From contig CP044131.1 in the NCBI GenBank assembly GCA_008727115.1, positions 496,001-560,000 on the forward strand: a DNA stretch of 64,000 bases. Direction: 5' to 3'. Positions 26,313 through 36,017 of the stretch are shown one piece after another. A program made the position numbers and the translations under genes. Position 1 is the first letter of the stretch, and each line of letters opens with the position of its first letter. Under the pieces are notes generated by a model that made no database searches, was not told the origin of the DNA, and worked only from the letters and a program-made list of their open reading frames with translations. The stretch comes from Comamonas testosteroni. GTDB taxonomy: Bacteria > Pseudomonadota > Gammaproteobacteria > Burkholderiales > Burkholderiaceae_C.

Positions 26313-27946
26313 GTTCCAGGCGCTCCGATATGCGCTTTTTGCCCGTCAATCGCCACGCCATTCTGGTGGAGCTGGCCGACCTGCAGCAGACGCTGGTGCT
26401 GCTGAGTGCGCTGCAGGCCGAGCCCATCGACGGTGTGCAAGAGCTGGTGCCTGCCGCCCGAACGATTCTGGTGCAGTTCGCGCCCCACATCATCAGCGCG
26501 GCGCAGCTGGTGCGGCGCATTGCGGCCTGTGACTTGCAAGGGGCGGTGCAGCGCTCGGATGTGCTGGTGCAGATTCCCGTGTGCTATGACGGCGAAGACC
26601 TGGCCGAAGTCGCCGAAATTCTGGGTGTCAGTCCTGAAGAAGTCGTGCGCCGTCACACGGGCAGCGAATGGTCGGTGGCCTTTACCGGCTTTGCGCCGGG
26701 CTTTGCCTACCTGAGCGGCGGCGACCCGCTCTTTCAGGTGCCGCGTCGCACCACGCCGCGCACCAAGGTGCCTGCGGGTGCCGTGGCGCTGGCGGGCACA
26801 TTCAGCGCGGTGTACCCGCAGGCCAGCCCCGGTGGCTGGCAGATCATCGGCGTGACCGATGCCGCCATGTGGGATTTGGCGCGGGATCTGCCCGCGCTGC
26901 TGCAGCCTGGCTACCGCGTGCAGTTCGTGGATGCTGCTTCTTTATCCATAGCTGATGGCGCTTACTCTGCTTTGAATTCAGAAAAAAAAGTATCTGAAGT
27001 CGTTGAAGAGGCTGCGCAAGCAGCTATCAATTCAGAGCCTGGCTTGCGTGTGCGCGCCACGGGCTTGCTCACCCTGTTTCAGGATGGCGGTCGACATGGT
27101 CAGGCTGGCCAGGGCGTTTCGGCCTCGGGGGCCATGGACCAGGCGGCGTTCAAGACGGCCAATCGACTGGTTGGCAACGCCAGCCATGGGCCGGTGCTGG
27201 AGACGGTGGGCGGCGGCCTTGCCCTGCAAAGCGTGGGCAGCAACGTAGTGGCCGTGACAGGCGCCGATGCACCGCTACAGATCACGACGCGCGATGGCCG
27301 GCGCTGGCCGGCACCGCGCTATGCCGCGGTGGCACTGGCCGATGGCGACACGCTGAGCATTGGCCAGCCCACGGCCGGAGCCCGCAGCTATGTGGCAGTG
27401 CGCGGCGGCTATGACGTCACGCCCGTGCTGGGCAGTGCATCGACAGATACCCTGGCCCATGTGGGTCCGCCGGCACTGCACAACGGGCAGTTGCTGCCGG
27501 TGCGCCCCAGCCTGCATGCGGTGGTGGCGGATGCAGCCCTGCCGCCCGAAGGCTTGCCCTGCGCCGGTGCCGAGGTGGTGCTGGATGTGGAGCTGGGCCC
27601 GCGCACCGACTGGTTCACTCCCGATGCCGTGGCCTTGTTTGCCAGCCAGCGCTGGCAGGTGACACTCCAGTCCAATCGCGTGGGCTTGCGCCTGGCTGGC
27701 GATCAGCCGTTGACGCGCGCCATCGCCAGCGAGCTGCCCAGCGAGGGCACGCCGCTGGGTGCCATTCAGGTGCCGCCCAGTGGTCAGCCGGTGCTGTTTC
27801 TGGCCGATCACCCGCTGACTGGCGGCTACCCCGTGATGGCCTGCGTGGCGCCTCACCATCTGGACCTGGCGGGACAGATTCCGGTGGGAGCATGGATTCG
27901 TTTTAACCCTGTTCGTTCTTTTGAAGAACTCACACCCATTCTGTGA
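26309..27946 (+). CDS. PxpB-PxpC fusion (KipI-KipA; carboxyltransferase-like)
   Basis: 545 residues combining two 5-oxoprolinase subunits that are usually separate. Residues 1-208 are PxpB/KipI (AHS1), with [14 protein letters not shown] and [18 protein letters not shown]. From about 245 to the end is PxpC/KipA (AHS2), with [19 protein letters not shown] and [21 protein letters not shown]. The linker at about 209-243 ([10 protein letters not shown] through [10 protein letters not shown]) is encoded by a palindromic repeat. AHS1-AHS2 is also the carboxyltransferase part of urea carboxylase, which fits the biotin carboxylase gene that follows. Confidence 0.93.
   Translation: MSSRRSDMRFLPVNRHAILVELADLQQTLVLLSALQAEPIDGVQELVPAARTILVQFAPHIISAAQLVRRIAACDLQGAVQRSDVLVQIPVCYDGEDLAEVAEILGVSPEEVVRRHTGSEWSVAFTGFAPGFAYLSGGDPLFQVPRRTTPRTKVPAGAVALAGTFSAVYPQASPGGWQIIGVTDAAMWDLARDLPALLQPGYRVQFVDAASLSIADGAYSALNSEKKVSEVVEEAAQAAINSEPGLRVRATGLLTLFQDGGRHGQAGQGVSASGAMDQAAFKTANRLVGNASHGPVLETVGGGLALQSVGSNVVAVTGADAPLQITTRDGRRWPAPRYAAVALADGDTLSIGQPTAGARSYVAVRGGYDVTPVLGSASTDTLAHVGPPALHNGQLLPVRPSLHAVVADAALPPEGLPCAGAEVVLDVELGPRTDWFTPDAVALFASQRWQVTLQSNRVGLRLAGDQPLTRAIASELPSEGTPLGAIQVPPSGQPVLFLADHPLTGGYPVMACVAPHHLDLAGQIPVGAWIRFNPVRSFEELTPIL
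26934..27036. repeat. AGCT/GCGCTT palindromic element translated inside pxpBC, copy 4
   Basis: Left arm ATAGCTGATGGCGCTT (26948-26963) is identical to copy 1 and right arm TGCGCAAGCAGCTAT (27013-27027) to one in the second Hsp70 gene. The segment is AT-richer than its flanks and is read in frame exactly between the PxpB and PxpC halves. Confidence 0.8.
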
Positions 27947-27955
27947 GGGCCTTCC

Positions 27956-29710
27956 ATGATTACCAAAGTTCTAATTGCCAACCGTGGCGAGATCGCCGTC
28001 CGTATTGCCCGTGCCTGTGCCGATTACGGCGTGAAGTCGGTGGCCGTCTATGCCAATGCCGATATCGACGCCCTTCATGTGCGCCGCGCCGATGAGGCCT
28101 ATGGGCTGGAAGGCGACAAGCCTGCCGAGACTTATCTGAATATTGAAAAGCTGCTGGCCGTTGCCAGGCGCGCCGGGGCCGATGCCGTGCACCCGGGCTA
28201 TGGCTTTCTGTCGGAAAGCGCAGCCTTTGCACAGGCGGTGCTGGATGCAGGGCTGCACTGGATTGGCCCGCGCCCGCAAACCATTGCCCAGTTGGGCGAC
28301 AAGGTCGAGGCGCGCAAGATCGCGCTCAAGGTGGGCGCGCCGCTGGTCGCCGGCACGCCTGACCCCGTCAAGAGCGCCGATGAAGTGCTGGCCTTTGCCC
28401 AGCAGCACGGTCTGCCCATCATCATCAAGGCGGCATTTGGCGGCGGTGGGCGCGGCATGAAGATCGCCTGGCGCATGGATGAGGTGGCCGAGCTGTACGA
28501 GTCTGCCGTGCGTGAAGCGGTGACGGCGTTTGGCCGTGGCGATTGCTTTGTGGAGCAGTTCCTCGACAAGCCCCGCCATATCGAAGCGCAGGTGATAGCC
28601 GACACCCATGGCAACGTGGTGGTGCTGGGCACGCGTGACTGCTCGCTGCAGCGGCGCAACCAGAAGCTGGTGGAAGAGGCCCCCGCGCCCTTCATCAGCG
28701 AGGCGCAGCGTGAAGAGATTCATGCGGCGGCAAAAGCAATCTGTGCTGAGGCCGGCTATATCAGCGCGGGAACGGTGGAGTTCTTGCTGTCCGCCAGCGG
28801 CGCCATTTCGTTTCTGGAGGTCAACACCCGACTGCAGGTCGAGCACACGGTGACCGAGGAAACCACGGGCATCGACCTGGTGCAGGAGCAGCTGCGTGTG
28901 GCCGATGGCCTGCCACTGTCTTTCACCCAGACACCGGCAGCGCGCGCGCATGCAATCGAATTTCGTATCAACGCCGAAGATGTGGGGCGCGGCTTTCTGC
29001 CCACGCCGGGTCTGATCACGCGTTTTGCACCGCCCTCCGGCCCCGGCGTGCGACTGGATTCCGGAGTGGAAACAGGCTCGGTGATTCCCGGCACCTTCGA
29101 CTCGATGATGGCCAAGCTCATCGTCACCGGCGCCACGCGCGAGCAGGCGCTGGCGCGGGCCCGCCGGGCTCTGGCGGAGTTCCGGATCGAGGGCGTGGCC
29201 TCCGTCCTGCCTTTCCACAAGGCGGTGCTCAATCAGCCTGACTTTGTGGGCAATATCTCGGACGATCCCTCGACAGGCAAGGGTTTCAAGGTTCACACGC
29301 GCTGGATTGAAACCGAGTTTGTCGAGCCGCTGGCCGCCGCCGCCCGGGCAGAGCCGGTGGCCGATACCGGCTTGCTGCGTACGGCCATCGAAATCGATGG
29401 CCGCCGTGTGCAGCTGGGTCTGCCTGCAGTCTTGCTGCAAGGCCTGTCCAGTGCGCAAGCAGCAGCGAGCCCGGCTGCGCAGATGCATGATGCCGTGGAC
29501 GCTGCTGCCTTGCAGTCGCCGATTGCGGGCAATCTGCTGGCCTGGAAAGTGGCCGATGGTGATGCCGTCAAAGAAGGCGAGGTGATCGCTGTGATGGAGG
29601 CCATGAAGATGGAAATGCAGGTCTGCGCCCATCGCAGTGGCCATCTCACGCAGCTTGCACAAGCAGGCTCAGCCCAGACGTTGGGAGCGGTTTTGGGCAG
29701 TATTCGCTGA
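27956..29710 (+). CDS. Biotin carboxylase with C-terminal biotin carrier domain
   Basis: 584 residues. The biotin carboxylase part starts [17 protein letters not shown] and has [10 protein letters not shown], the ATP-grasp loop FGGGGRGMK and [16 protein letters not shown]. The last 75 residues are a biotinyl domain with VMEAMKMEM, the biotinylated Lys at about residue 551. The architecture matches acyl-CoA carboxylase alpha chains, but the gene is 9 bases after pxpBC. It may therefore supply carboxybiotin to the KipI-KipA carboxyltransferase, as in urea carboxylase. An acyl-CoA carboxylase role without a beta subunit nearby is less likely. Confidence 0.92.
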   Translation: MITKVLIANRGEIAVRIARACADYGVKSVAVYANADIDALHVRRADEAYGLEGDKPAETYLNIEKLLAVARRAGADAVHPGYGFLSESAAFAQAVLDAGLHWIGPRPQTIAQLGDKVEARKIALKVGAPLVAGTPDPVKSADEVLAFAQQHGLPIIIKAAFGGGGRGMKIAWRMDEVAELYESAVREAVTAFGRGDCFVEQFLDKPRHIEAQVIADTHGNVVVLGTRDCSLQRRNQKLVEEAPAPFISEAQREEIHAAAKAICAEAGYISAGTVEFLLSASGAISFLEVNTRLQVEHTVTEETTGIDLVQEQLRVADGLPLSFTQTPAARAHAIEFRINAEDVGRGFLPTPGLITRFAPPSGPGVRLDSGVETGSVIPGTFDSMMAKLIVTGATREQALARARRALAEFRIEGVASVLPFHKAVLNQPDFVGNISDDPSTGKGFKVHTRWIETEFVEPLAAAARAEPVADTGLLRTAIEIDGRRVQLGLPAVLLQGLSSAQAAASPAAQMHDAVDAAALQSPIAGNLLAWKVADGDAVKEGEVIAVMEAMKMEMQVCAHRSGHLTQLAQAGSAQTLGAVLGSIR

Positions 29711-29740
29711 CTTCGAAGACGGAGCCGTCTGTATCGTTGA

Positions 29741-29768
29741 AACGCGCGGCTGCAAGGCCGCGTTTTTC
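29741..29768 (+). terminator. Terminator of the pxp operon
   Basis: CGCGGC (29745-29750), loop TGCAAG, GCCGCG (29757-29762), then five T; between convergent genes. Confidence 0.8.
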
Positions 29769-30435
29769 ATGCGCAAGGCGGTTGCACGCAGCTCATGGCC
29801 ATGGCGACCAGCGCATCCAGAAACTGAGGTGACTGTGCTTGCTCTGGCACATCGTGAACGGCGCTGTGGATGATCTCGCGCAGACCTTTTCCCAGCAGGT
29901 AGGCGGCCAGCTGTGGGTGCTCGGTCTGTACTTCGGCGGCATGCATTTGCAGCAGGGGCAGCCAGGTGGTGTCGATGAAGGCCTGCGTGCTGGCCTGCGG
30001 TGCATGCCACTGCCCCAGGTGCAAGGCCGTGCGGTGGCGGGCATGAAAGCTCTGGCTGAGCTGGTGCAGGCGCAGCTCTACCCGGATCATGTTGGCAAAC
30101 ACCTGCCGCAACAACGCCTCCAGCGACAGGCCATGCAGCTGTTCGCGCATCTGGAAAAGCTGCTCGGACTCCTGATCCAGCAGGCGCTCATACACGGCTG
30201 CAATCATGGACTCCTTGTTCGGAAAGTACTGGTAGATGGAGCCCACGGTGGCCCCCGATACCTCGGCAATGCGATTGACCGTCAGAGCGTCTTCCCCCTC
30301 CTTGTCGAGGATGCGCAAGCAGGCTTGGGCGATGGCATCCACCAGCGCTTTGGAGCGCGCCTGCATGGGCTGCTTGCGCGGCTGAGGCAGCTGGTCTTTG
30401 GGGCTGAGGGCAGAGAGCGTTTCCATGAAATGCAA
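29767..30435 (-). CDS. TetR/AcrR family regulator
   Basis: 222 residues. The helix-turn-helix (about residues 30-75) reads ALTVNRIAEVSGATVGSIYQ followed by YFPNKESMIAAVYERLL, typical of TetR. The C-terminal ligand domain is not assignable. An alternative start three codons in (ATG 30426) is possible. It diverges from the TauD-type gene and is probably its local regulator. Confidence 0.92.
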   Translation of the reverse strand: MHFMETLSALSPKDQLPQPRKQPMQARSKALVDAIAQACLRILDKEGEDALTVNRIAEVSGATVGSIYQYFPNKESMIAAVYERLLDQESEQLFQMREQLHGLSLEALLRQVFANMIRVELRLHQLSQSFHARHRTALHLGQWHAPQASTQAFIDTTWLPLLQMHAAEVQTEHPQLAAYLLGKGLREIIHSAVHDVPEQAQSPQFLDALVAMAMSCVQPPCA

Positions 30436-30670
30436 GTCCTGTTCTTGGCTGGGGCGTGAATCCGGTTTTTATCGTTTTTTATCAATGTCTTGCGCTGTAT
30501 TTTCTGGCGCGTGAATGCGAGTGGAGAAACGCATTTCTTCTCTCTAAACTTTGTCTCAGGCCGCAGTCATCCTAGCGTGAAAGAGCGGTTGAAAAGATCT
30601 GAGGCAAGCGCTGTGGAGGAGACCTGAAAGCGCTGCACTCAGGCCTGGATATTGATCAAAGGAGCAGTAA
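30436..30670. promoter_or_regulatory. Divergent promoter region, tetR-type / tauD-type genes
   Basis: A 235-base intergenic region. AATGCG (30514-30519) and CGCATT (30530-30535) form an inverted repeat with a 10-base gap, a possible TetR operator. AAAGGAGCAGTAA directly precedes the TauD-type ATG. I see no clear -10/-35 pair. Confidence 0.4.
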
Positions 30671-31552
30671 ATGTCATCCCCCATGAAGCTGAGAGCACTG
30701 GGCCCGCGCATTGGTGCCGAGGTGCTGGAGCTGGATATGGCCGGTCAGTTGTCGGCCGCCACCTTGCAGGAGCTGGAGGTCGCACTGGTCCGGCATGAGG
30801 CCCTGGTGCTGCATGTGCCGGACATGACGCCCGAGCAGCACCTGGCCATTGCCCACCACTTTGGCGAAGCCGAGGTGCATACCTTCTATCCGAATCTGGG
30901 CAAGGGCTTTGAGCAGATCACGGTCATTGACTCCAAGCTCGGTGACCGTGCCGACATGTGGCACCACGATGAGAGCTTTTTGCCCAGCCCGCCCATCGTC
31001 ACCATGACCCATGCGCGCATTCTGCCGCCAACGGGAGGCGACACCTGCTGGATCAGCATGACCAGTGCCTACGATGCGCTGTCGCCGCGCATGAAGCAGT
31101 ACCTTGATGGCCTCAGCGCCTGGCATGACATGAATGCGCCCATGACGGCTGCGCTGCAGCATGGCATCGTCACCCATGAGCGTTATGTAGAGGTGGTGAC
31201 TCAGAACCGTCGTCACCTGCACCCCATGGTACGTGTGCATCCGGTCACAGGGCGCAAGGCGCTGTACGTCAGCCCCACATACGTCACGCATATTGATGGC
31301 CTTCCCCAGGCAGAAAGCCGCGCCATCCTGGCCTATCTGCATGCGCACTGCATGCAGGTGGAGTTTTTGTTCAAGCACCGCTGGGCGCTGGGCGACATGG
31401 TGATCTGGGACAACCGCAGCGTGGTGCACAACGCCATCATGGATTACGCACCGCATCAGCGGCGCATGCATCGCGCATCGGTGTTTGCCCGCCAGCCCGA
31501 AATCACTACCCCACAGCACACAAAGGAGGCTGCATGCGCCACGACGGTTTGA
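30671..31552 (+). CDS. TauD/TfdA family Fe(II)/2-oxoglutarate dioxygenase
   Basis: 293 residues. These enzymes hydroxylate substrates such as taurine or phenoxyacetates with release of the side group. The iron-binding triad is visible: His98 and Asp100 in MWHHDESF, and His253 in WDNRSVVHNAI. The 2-oxoglutarate arginine is probably Arg264 or Arg268. First gene of a three-gene operon; its end overlaps the aldolase gene by 19 bases. The substrate is unknown, and no sulfonate transporter is adjacent, so taurine is not supported. Confidence 0.92.
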   Translation: MSSPMKLRALGPRIGAEVLELDMAGQLSAATLQELEVALVRHEALVLHVPDMTPEQHLAIAHHFGEAEVHTFYPNLGKGFEQITVIDSKLGDRADMWHHDESFLPSPPIVTMTHARILPPTGGDTCWISMTSAYDALSPRMKQYLDGLSAWHDMNAPMTAALQHGIVTHERYVEVVTQNRRHLHPMVRVHPVTGRKALYVSPTYVTHIDGLPQAESRAILAYLHAHCMQVEFLFKHRWALGDMVIWDNRSVVHNAIMDYAPHQRRMHRASVFARQPEITTPQHTKEAACATTV

Positions 31553-32304
31553 ATCACGAGCTGCTTTCCAAGTACGCACCGCGCCCTGGTCGCAAGCCTT
31601 TGCTGCCCACTTTGAACGAACGCCAGCAAGTCGCTTTGCTGTGCCGAGTGCTCTCGCGCGAAGGCTATAACGACCATATTGCCGGGCACATCACGCTGCG
31701 CCTGGACGATGGCACCTACCTTGCCAATCCATGGGAGCTGACCTGGGGAGAGCTGACGGCGTCGGACATTCTGCGCCTGGATGCACAAGGCCGCGTGATG
31801 GAGGGCGAGTGGAACATCACTCCTGCCATTCAGCTGCATATCGATGCACATAACCAGCGCCACGATGTTCGCGTCGTCATTCACAACCACCCCGAGTGGG
31901 CGTCTGTCTGGGCCGCTGCCGGCAAGGTACCGCCTGTGTATGACCAGACATCGGCCCTGGTGGATACCGACCCGGTGCTCTATGACGAATACCGAGGCAC
32001 GGTAGAGCAGCGCGAGCTGGGCAACGCAGTGGTCAATGCGCTGGGGCAGAACAAGTGGGCGCTGCTGGCCAATCATGGTGCCCTGGTGGTGGGGGCCAAT
32101 ATTCGCCAGGCGCATCTGCGCGCCATTACGCTGGAGTGGCGCTGCCGCTTGGCCTGGCGTGTGCAGGCGCTGGGTGGTGGCAATCCGCTGTCGGCCGAGG
32201 TCGTGCAGGCCACGGGCGGACGTACCGACCTCAATGGCTTCCCCTTCCTCTGGGAAGCCATGTGCCGCGAAGAACTCCGCCGCGACCCCTCGGTGCTTGA
32301 GTAA
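31534..32304 (+). CDS. Class II aldolase/adducin family protein
   Basis: 256 residues of the zinc-dependent aldolase/epimerase fold (FucA/AraD group). Metal ligands are His117 and His119 in VVIHNHPEWAS and His181 in LLANHGALVVG. A near-perfect ribosome-binding site, AAAGGAGG, lies inside the end of the dioxygenase gene and fixes ATG 31534. The family includes aldolases, epimerases and decarboxylases, so activity is open. It sits between a dioxygenase and a 2-hydroxyacid dehydrogenase, suggesting a shared catabolic route. Confidence 0.9.
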   Translation: MRHDGLNHELLSKYAPRPGRKPLLPTLNERQQVALLCRVLSREGYNDHIAGHITLRLDDGTYLANPWELTWGELTASDILRLDAQGRVMEGEWNITPAIQLHIDAHNQRHDVRVVIHNHPEWASVWAAAGKVPPVYDQTSALVDTDPVLYDEYRGTVEQRELGNAVVNALGQNKWALLANHGALVVGANIRQAHLRAITLEWRCRLAWRVQALGGGNPLSAEVVQATGGRTDLNGFPFLWEAMCREELRRDPSVLE

Positions 32305-32397
32305 GAGCATCAACATGCTCTGAACCCATTCTTCACTTTCTGCCGTATGGCTGGCGGGAAGTGAAGAGCATTTTTGCCTGTTCCGAAAACGGTGTTC

Positions 32398-33330
32398 ATG
32401 ACTGATACAGACCTGCGCCCTCATCTTTTGCTGGTAACGCCTGTTCCGCCCATGCTGCGCGAAACGCTGAACCAGCACTTTGTGCTGCACGACGATGCCG
32501 CCCTGGAGCCCGCACAGCGCGTGAATCTTGCCGCCAAGGTGCGCGCCATGCTGTGCAATGCAAAGTCGGTCGTTAACCGGCAGCAGATGGCGCAGTGGCC
32601 TGCACTGGAAGTGATTTCCGTCATCGGTGTGGGTATGGACGGCATCGACTTGGAGGCCGCTGCGGAGCAAGGCATCGCTGTGTGCAATACGCCCGAGGTG
32701 TCCACTGAAGACATTGCGGATCACACCTGGGCGCTGCTGCTGGCTGCCTCGCGGCACATTGTGCGGGCGCACCAGTTTGTGCAGCAGGGGCGCTGGGCCG
32801 AAGGACGCTACCCGCCCACCCGGCGCGTGTGGGGGCAGCGCTTGGGGATTGTGGGGCTGGGGCGTATTGGTCGGGCCGTGGCCAGAAGGGCGCAGGCCTT
32901 TGAGATGTCGATTGCCTACACCGGCAGAGTACCCAAGGCCGATGTCGCTTATGACTGGTTTGACAGTGTGCAGGAACTGGCTGCCGAGGTGGACTTTCTG
33001 GTGGTCTGCGCCAGTGGTGGGGCGCAAACCAAGGGCTTGATTGATACCGCAGTACTGCAGGCTCTGGGGCCGCACGGTGTGCTTGTCAATATTGGAAGAG
33101 GCTCCATCGTGGATGAGGACGCGCTGCTTCGGGCGCTGCAAAGCCAGGCCATTGCGGCTGCAGCGCTGGACGTCTTTGCCAATGAGCCAGAAGTGCCTCC
33201 GGCTTTGAGAGAGTTGCCCAATGTCGTGCTCACGCCCCATATGGCCAGCTCCACCCGAGAGGGTATGCAGGCCATGCTGAGTCAGGCGCAAGAGCAGCTG
33301 ATGGAGCACTTTGCAATAACCGTTCGCTAG
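32398..33330 (+). CDS. D-2-hydroxyacid dehydrogenase (GhrB-like)
   Basis: 310 residues. NAD(P)-dependent reductase or dehydrogenase of glyoxylate, hydroxypyruvate or similar 2-keto acids. The Rossmann motif is LGIVGLGRIGRAVARRA. The catalytic set is Arg in NIGRGSIVDE, Glu in NEPEVPPAL and His in LTPHMASST. ATG 32398 (MTDTDLRPH) is preferred to TTG 32374; neither has a strong ribosome-binding site. Third gene of the TauD-aldolase operon. Confidence 0.92.
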   Translation: MTDTDLRPHLLLVTPVPPMLRETLNQHFVLHDDAALEPAQRVNLAAKVRAMLCNAKSVVNRQQMAQWPALEVISVIGVGMDGIDLEAAAEQGIAVCNTPEVSTEDIADHTWALLLAASRHIVRAHQFVQQGRWAEGRYPPTRRVWGQRLGIVGLGRIGRAVARRAQAFEMSIAYTGRVPKADVAYDWFDSVQELAAEVDFLVVCASGGAQTKGLIDTAVLQALGPHGVLVNIGRGSIVDEDALLRALQSQAIAAAALDVFANEPEVPPALRELPNVVLTPHMASSTREGMQAMLSQAQEQLMEHFAITVR

Positions 33331-33358
33331 AGGCGTGAGAAGGGTCAAAGTACAGCGC

Positions 33359-33389
33359 TTGACCTTTACATCATGTCAATCTCTACAGT
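33359..33389 (+). promoter_or_regulatory. MerR/CueR-type promoter of copA
   Basis: TTGACC (33359-33364) and TACAGT (33384-33389) are 19 bases apart, the overlong spacing typical of MerR-family activated promoters. TTGAC and GTCAA (33359-33363, 33375-33379) form a dyad inside the spacer. Copper activation through CueR is inferred; no cueR gene is in the window. Confidence 0.7.
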
Positions 33390-33415
33390 GGCATTCAACG
33401 TGAATGGAGAACGTG

Positions 33416-35899
33416 ATGAATGCACTGACCAAAAACGGCAAGTTCGAGCTGTCGGTAGAAGGAATGACCTGCGCATCCTGTGTGGGGCGGGTGGAGCGCG
33501 TGCTCAAGAAGCTGCCCGGTGTGCAGGAGGCGGTGGTGAACCTGGCTACGGAAAAAGCCAGTCTGACGGTGGAAGATCCGGCTCAGGCTGCTCTCATCCT
33601 GCCGCAGGCCATCGCAGCCATCGAAAAAGCCGGCTATGTCGTGCCGGCCCAAAGCGTGGACTTGCAGGTCGATGGCATGACCTGCGCCTCCTGCGTGGGT
33701 AGAGTGGAACGTGCTCTCAAAAAAGTCCCCGGCGTGCAGAACGCGGTGGTGAATCTTGCGACCGAGCGGGCCACGGTGCAACTGCAGGGGGACACAGACG
33801 CCAGCCGCTTGATTGCTGCCATTGAAAAAGCGGGCTATGAAGCCCGGCCTGTGATGCAGCAGGCCGCAGTGAGTGGCGAGGACATTACGGCCCAGCGCCA
33901 GGCTGCAGAGCGTGCATCGCTCAAAAAATCGCTGATCTTTGCCACGGTGTTTGCGCTGCCGGTGTTTCTGCTGGAAATGGGCGGCCACATGGTGCCCGCT
34001 TTTCACCACTGGATTGCGCACACCATTGGCACGCAAAACAGCTGGTACATCCAGTTCATCTTGACGGCCATCGTGCTGTTCGGCCCCAGTCGCCGTTTCT
34101 TTGAAAAAGGCGTTCCCGCACTGCTGCGTGGCGCGCCCGATATGAACTCTCTGGTCGCAGTGGGCACCACGGCGGCCTTTGCCTACTCGGTGGTGGCCAC
34201 TTTTATGCCGAGCTTGCTGCCCGCAGGCACCGTGAATGTGTATTACGAGGCGGCTGCCGTCATCGTGGCTTTGATTCTGCTGGGCCGCTTTCTGGAGGCA
34301 CGGGCCAAGGGCAATACCTCGGAGGCGATCCGTCGCCTGGTGCAGCTGCAGGCCAAGACGGCTCGCGTGCGCCGTGATGGTGCAGTGAAGGAGCTGGACA
34401 TTGCCCAGGTGCGCAGCGGCGATGTGATCGAGGTGCGCCCTGGTGAGCGTATTCCCGTCGATGGCGAGGTCATCGAAGGTCAGAGTTTTGTCGATGAATC
34501 CATGATCAGCGGCGAGCCCGTGCCGGTCGAAAAAACGGTGGGCGCCGAAGTGGTGGGCGGCACCGTCAACCAGAACGGCGCGCTGGCCTTCAAGGCCACC
34601 AAGGTGGGGGCCGATACGCTGCTGGCCCAGATCATCCGCATGGTGGAGCAGGCCCAGGGCAGCAAGCTGCCGATTCAGGCGTTGGTGGACAAGATCACCA
34701 TGTGGTTTGTGCCCGCCGTCATGACGGCTGCGCTGATTACCTTTGTTGTGTGGCTGATCTGGGGCCCCGACCCTGCACTGAGCTTTGCGCTGGTCAATGC
34801 CGTGGCCGTGCTCATCATTGCCTGCCCTTGCGCCATGGGGCTGGCCACGCCCACTTCCATCATGGTGGGCACGGGCCGTGCCGCACAAATGGGCGTGCTG
34901 CTGCGCAAGGGCGAGGCCCTGCAGCAACTCAAGGACGCCAAGGTGGTGGCGGTGGACAAGACCGGCACCTTAACCAAGGGCCGTCCGGAGCTGACTGATC
35001 TGGTGCTGGCCGATGGTCTGCAACGCGCCACCGTGCTGGCGCAGGTGGCCGCCGTGGAAGACCGCAGCGAGCACCCGATTGCCCGCGCCATTGTCGATGC
35101 TGCCAAGGCCGAAGGCCTGCAGATTCCCGCCATCAGCGACTTTGAATCCGTTACCGGCTTCGGTGTGCGCGCCGTGGTGGAGGGCAGCAAGGTGGAAATC
35201 GGTGCCGACCGATTCATGCGTGAGCTGGGCCTGAGCGTGGACGGCTTTGCTGCCGAAGCCCAGCGCCTGGGCAGCGAGGGCAAGACACCGCTGTATGCGG
35301 CCATCAATGGCCAGCTGGCGGCCATGATTGCCGTGGCCGACCCCATCAAGCCCACTACCAAGCCCGCGATTGACGCCCTGCATGCGCTGGGCCTGAAGGT
35401 GGCCATGATCACCGGCGACAACCGCCACACGGCCGAAGCGATTGCCAAGCAGCTGGGCATTGATGAGGTGGTGGCCGAGGTACTGCCCGGCGGTAAGGTG
35501 GAGACTGTGCAGCGCCTCAAGGCCGAGCACGGCACGCTGGCCTATGTGGGCGATGGCATCAACGATGCGCCCGCGCTGGCCGAGGCAGATGTGGGCATTG
35601 CGATTGGTACGGGCACCGATATCGCGATTGAAGCGGCCGATGTGGTGCTGATGTCGGGCGACCTGTCGGGCGTGCCCAATGCGATTGCGCTGTCCAAGGC
35701 CACGATGAAGAACATTGGCGAAAACCTGTTCTGGGCCTTTGCGTACAACGTGGCGTTGATTCCGGTGGCGGCGGGCCTGCTGTACCCGTTCAACGGCACA
35801 CTGCTGTCGCCCGTTTTTGCGGCCGGTGCCATGGCGCTGTCCAGCGTATTTGTGCTGAGCAACGCATTGCGGCTCAAGCGTTTCAAGGCACCGCTGTAA
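33416..35899 (+). CDS. copA: Copper-exporting P1B-type ATPase
   Basis: 827 residues. CopA pumps Cu(I) from the cytoplasm. It has two N-terminal HMA domains, each with MTCASC (Cys19/22 and Cys90/93), then eight membrane helices. The ion-binding CPC motif is in [13 protein letters not shown], the phosphorylated Asp in [22 protein letters not shown] and [16 protein letters not shown] complete the catalytic core. SEHPIARAI contains the P1B HP motif. ATG 33416 is favoured over 33404 because GGAGA is correctly spaced before it. Confidence 0.97.
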   Translation: MNALTKNGKFELSVEGMTCASCVGRVERVLKKLPGVQEAVVNLATEKASLTVEDPAQAALILPQAIAAIEKAGYVVPAQSVDLQVDGMTCASCVGRVERALKKVPGVQNAVVNLATERATVQLQGDTDASRLIAAIEKAGYEARPVMQQAAVSGEDITAQRQAAERASLKKSLIFATVFALPVFLLEMGGHMVPAFHHWIAHTIGTQNSWYIQFILTAIVLFGPSRRFFEKGVPALLRGAPDMNSLVAVGTTAAFAYSVVATFMPSLLPAGTVNVYYEAAAVIVALILLGRFLEARAKGNTSEAIRRLVQLQAKTARVRRDGAVKELDIAQVRSGDVIEVRPGERIPVDGEVIEGQSFVDESMISGEPVPVEKTVGAEVVGGTVNQNGALAFKATKVGADTLLAQIIRMVEQAQGSKLPIQALVDKITMWFVPAVMTAALITFVVWLIWGPDPALSFALVNAVAVLIIACPCAMGLATPTSIMVGTGRAAQMGVLLRKGEALQQLKDAKVVAVDKTGTLTKGRPELTDLVLADGLQRATVLAQVAAVEDRSEHPIARAIVDAAKAEGLQIPAISDFESVTGFGVRAVVEGSKVEIGADRFMRELGLSVDGFAAEAQRLGSEGKTPLYAAINGQLAAMIAVADPIKPTTKPAIDALHALGLKVAMITGDNRHTAEAIAKQLGIDEVVAEVLPGGKVETVQRLKAEHGTLAYVGDGINDAPALAEADVGIAIGTGTDIAIEAADVVLMSGDLSGVPNAIALSKATMKNIGENLFWAFAYNVALIPVAAGLLYPFNGTLLSPVFAAGAMALSSVFVLSNALRLKRFKAPL

Positions 35900-35987
35900 A
35901 TACTGATAGGAGGCAGGCAGGACAGGCCTGACACAAGGCGTGACAGGCCTTGCTCTACGATGCGGTTCATGACTGGTCGAACTTCTC

Positions 35988-36017
35988 AGGCATCCGCAAT
36001 GCGGATGCCTTGTTTTT
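35988..36017 (+). other. 11-bp hairpin over the kinase start, terminator-like
   Basis: AGGCATCCGCA (35988-35998), one A, TGCGGATGCCT (36000-36010), then TGTTTTT. It is shaped like a copA terminator, but its right arm contains the best start codon of the next gene (ATG 35999) and its left arm the only AGG that could bind the ribosome. Confidence 0.6.

Noticed and set aside
30671..31552. Taurine dioxygenase (TauD) as specific name
   Set aside because: Iron ligands match the superfamily, but no taurine transporter or sulfonate genes are nearby and the following genes suggest another substrate.
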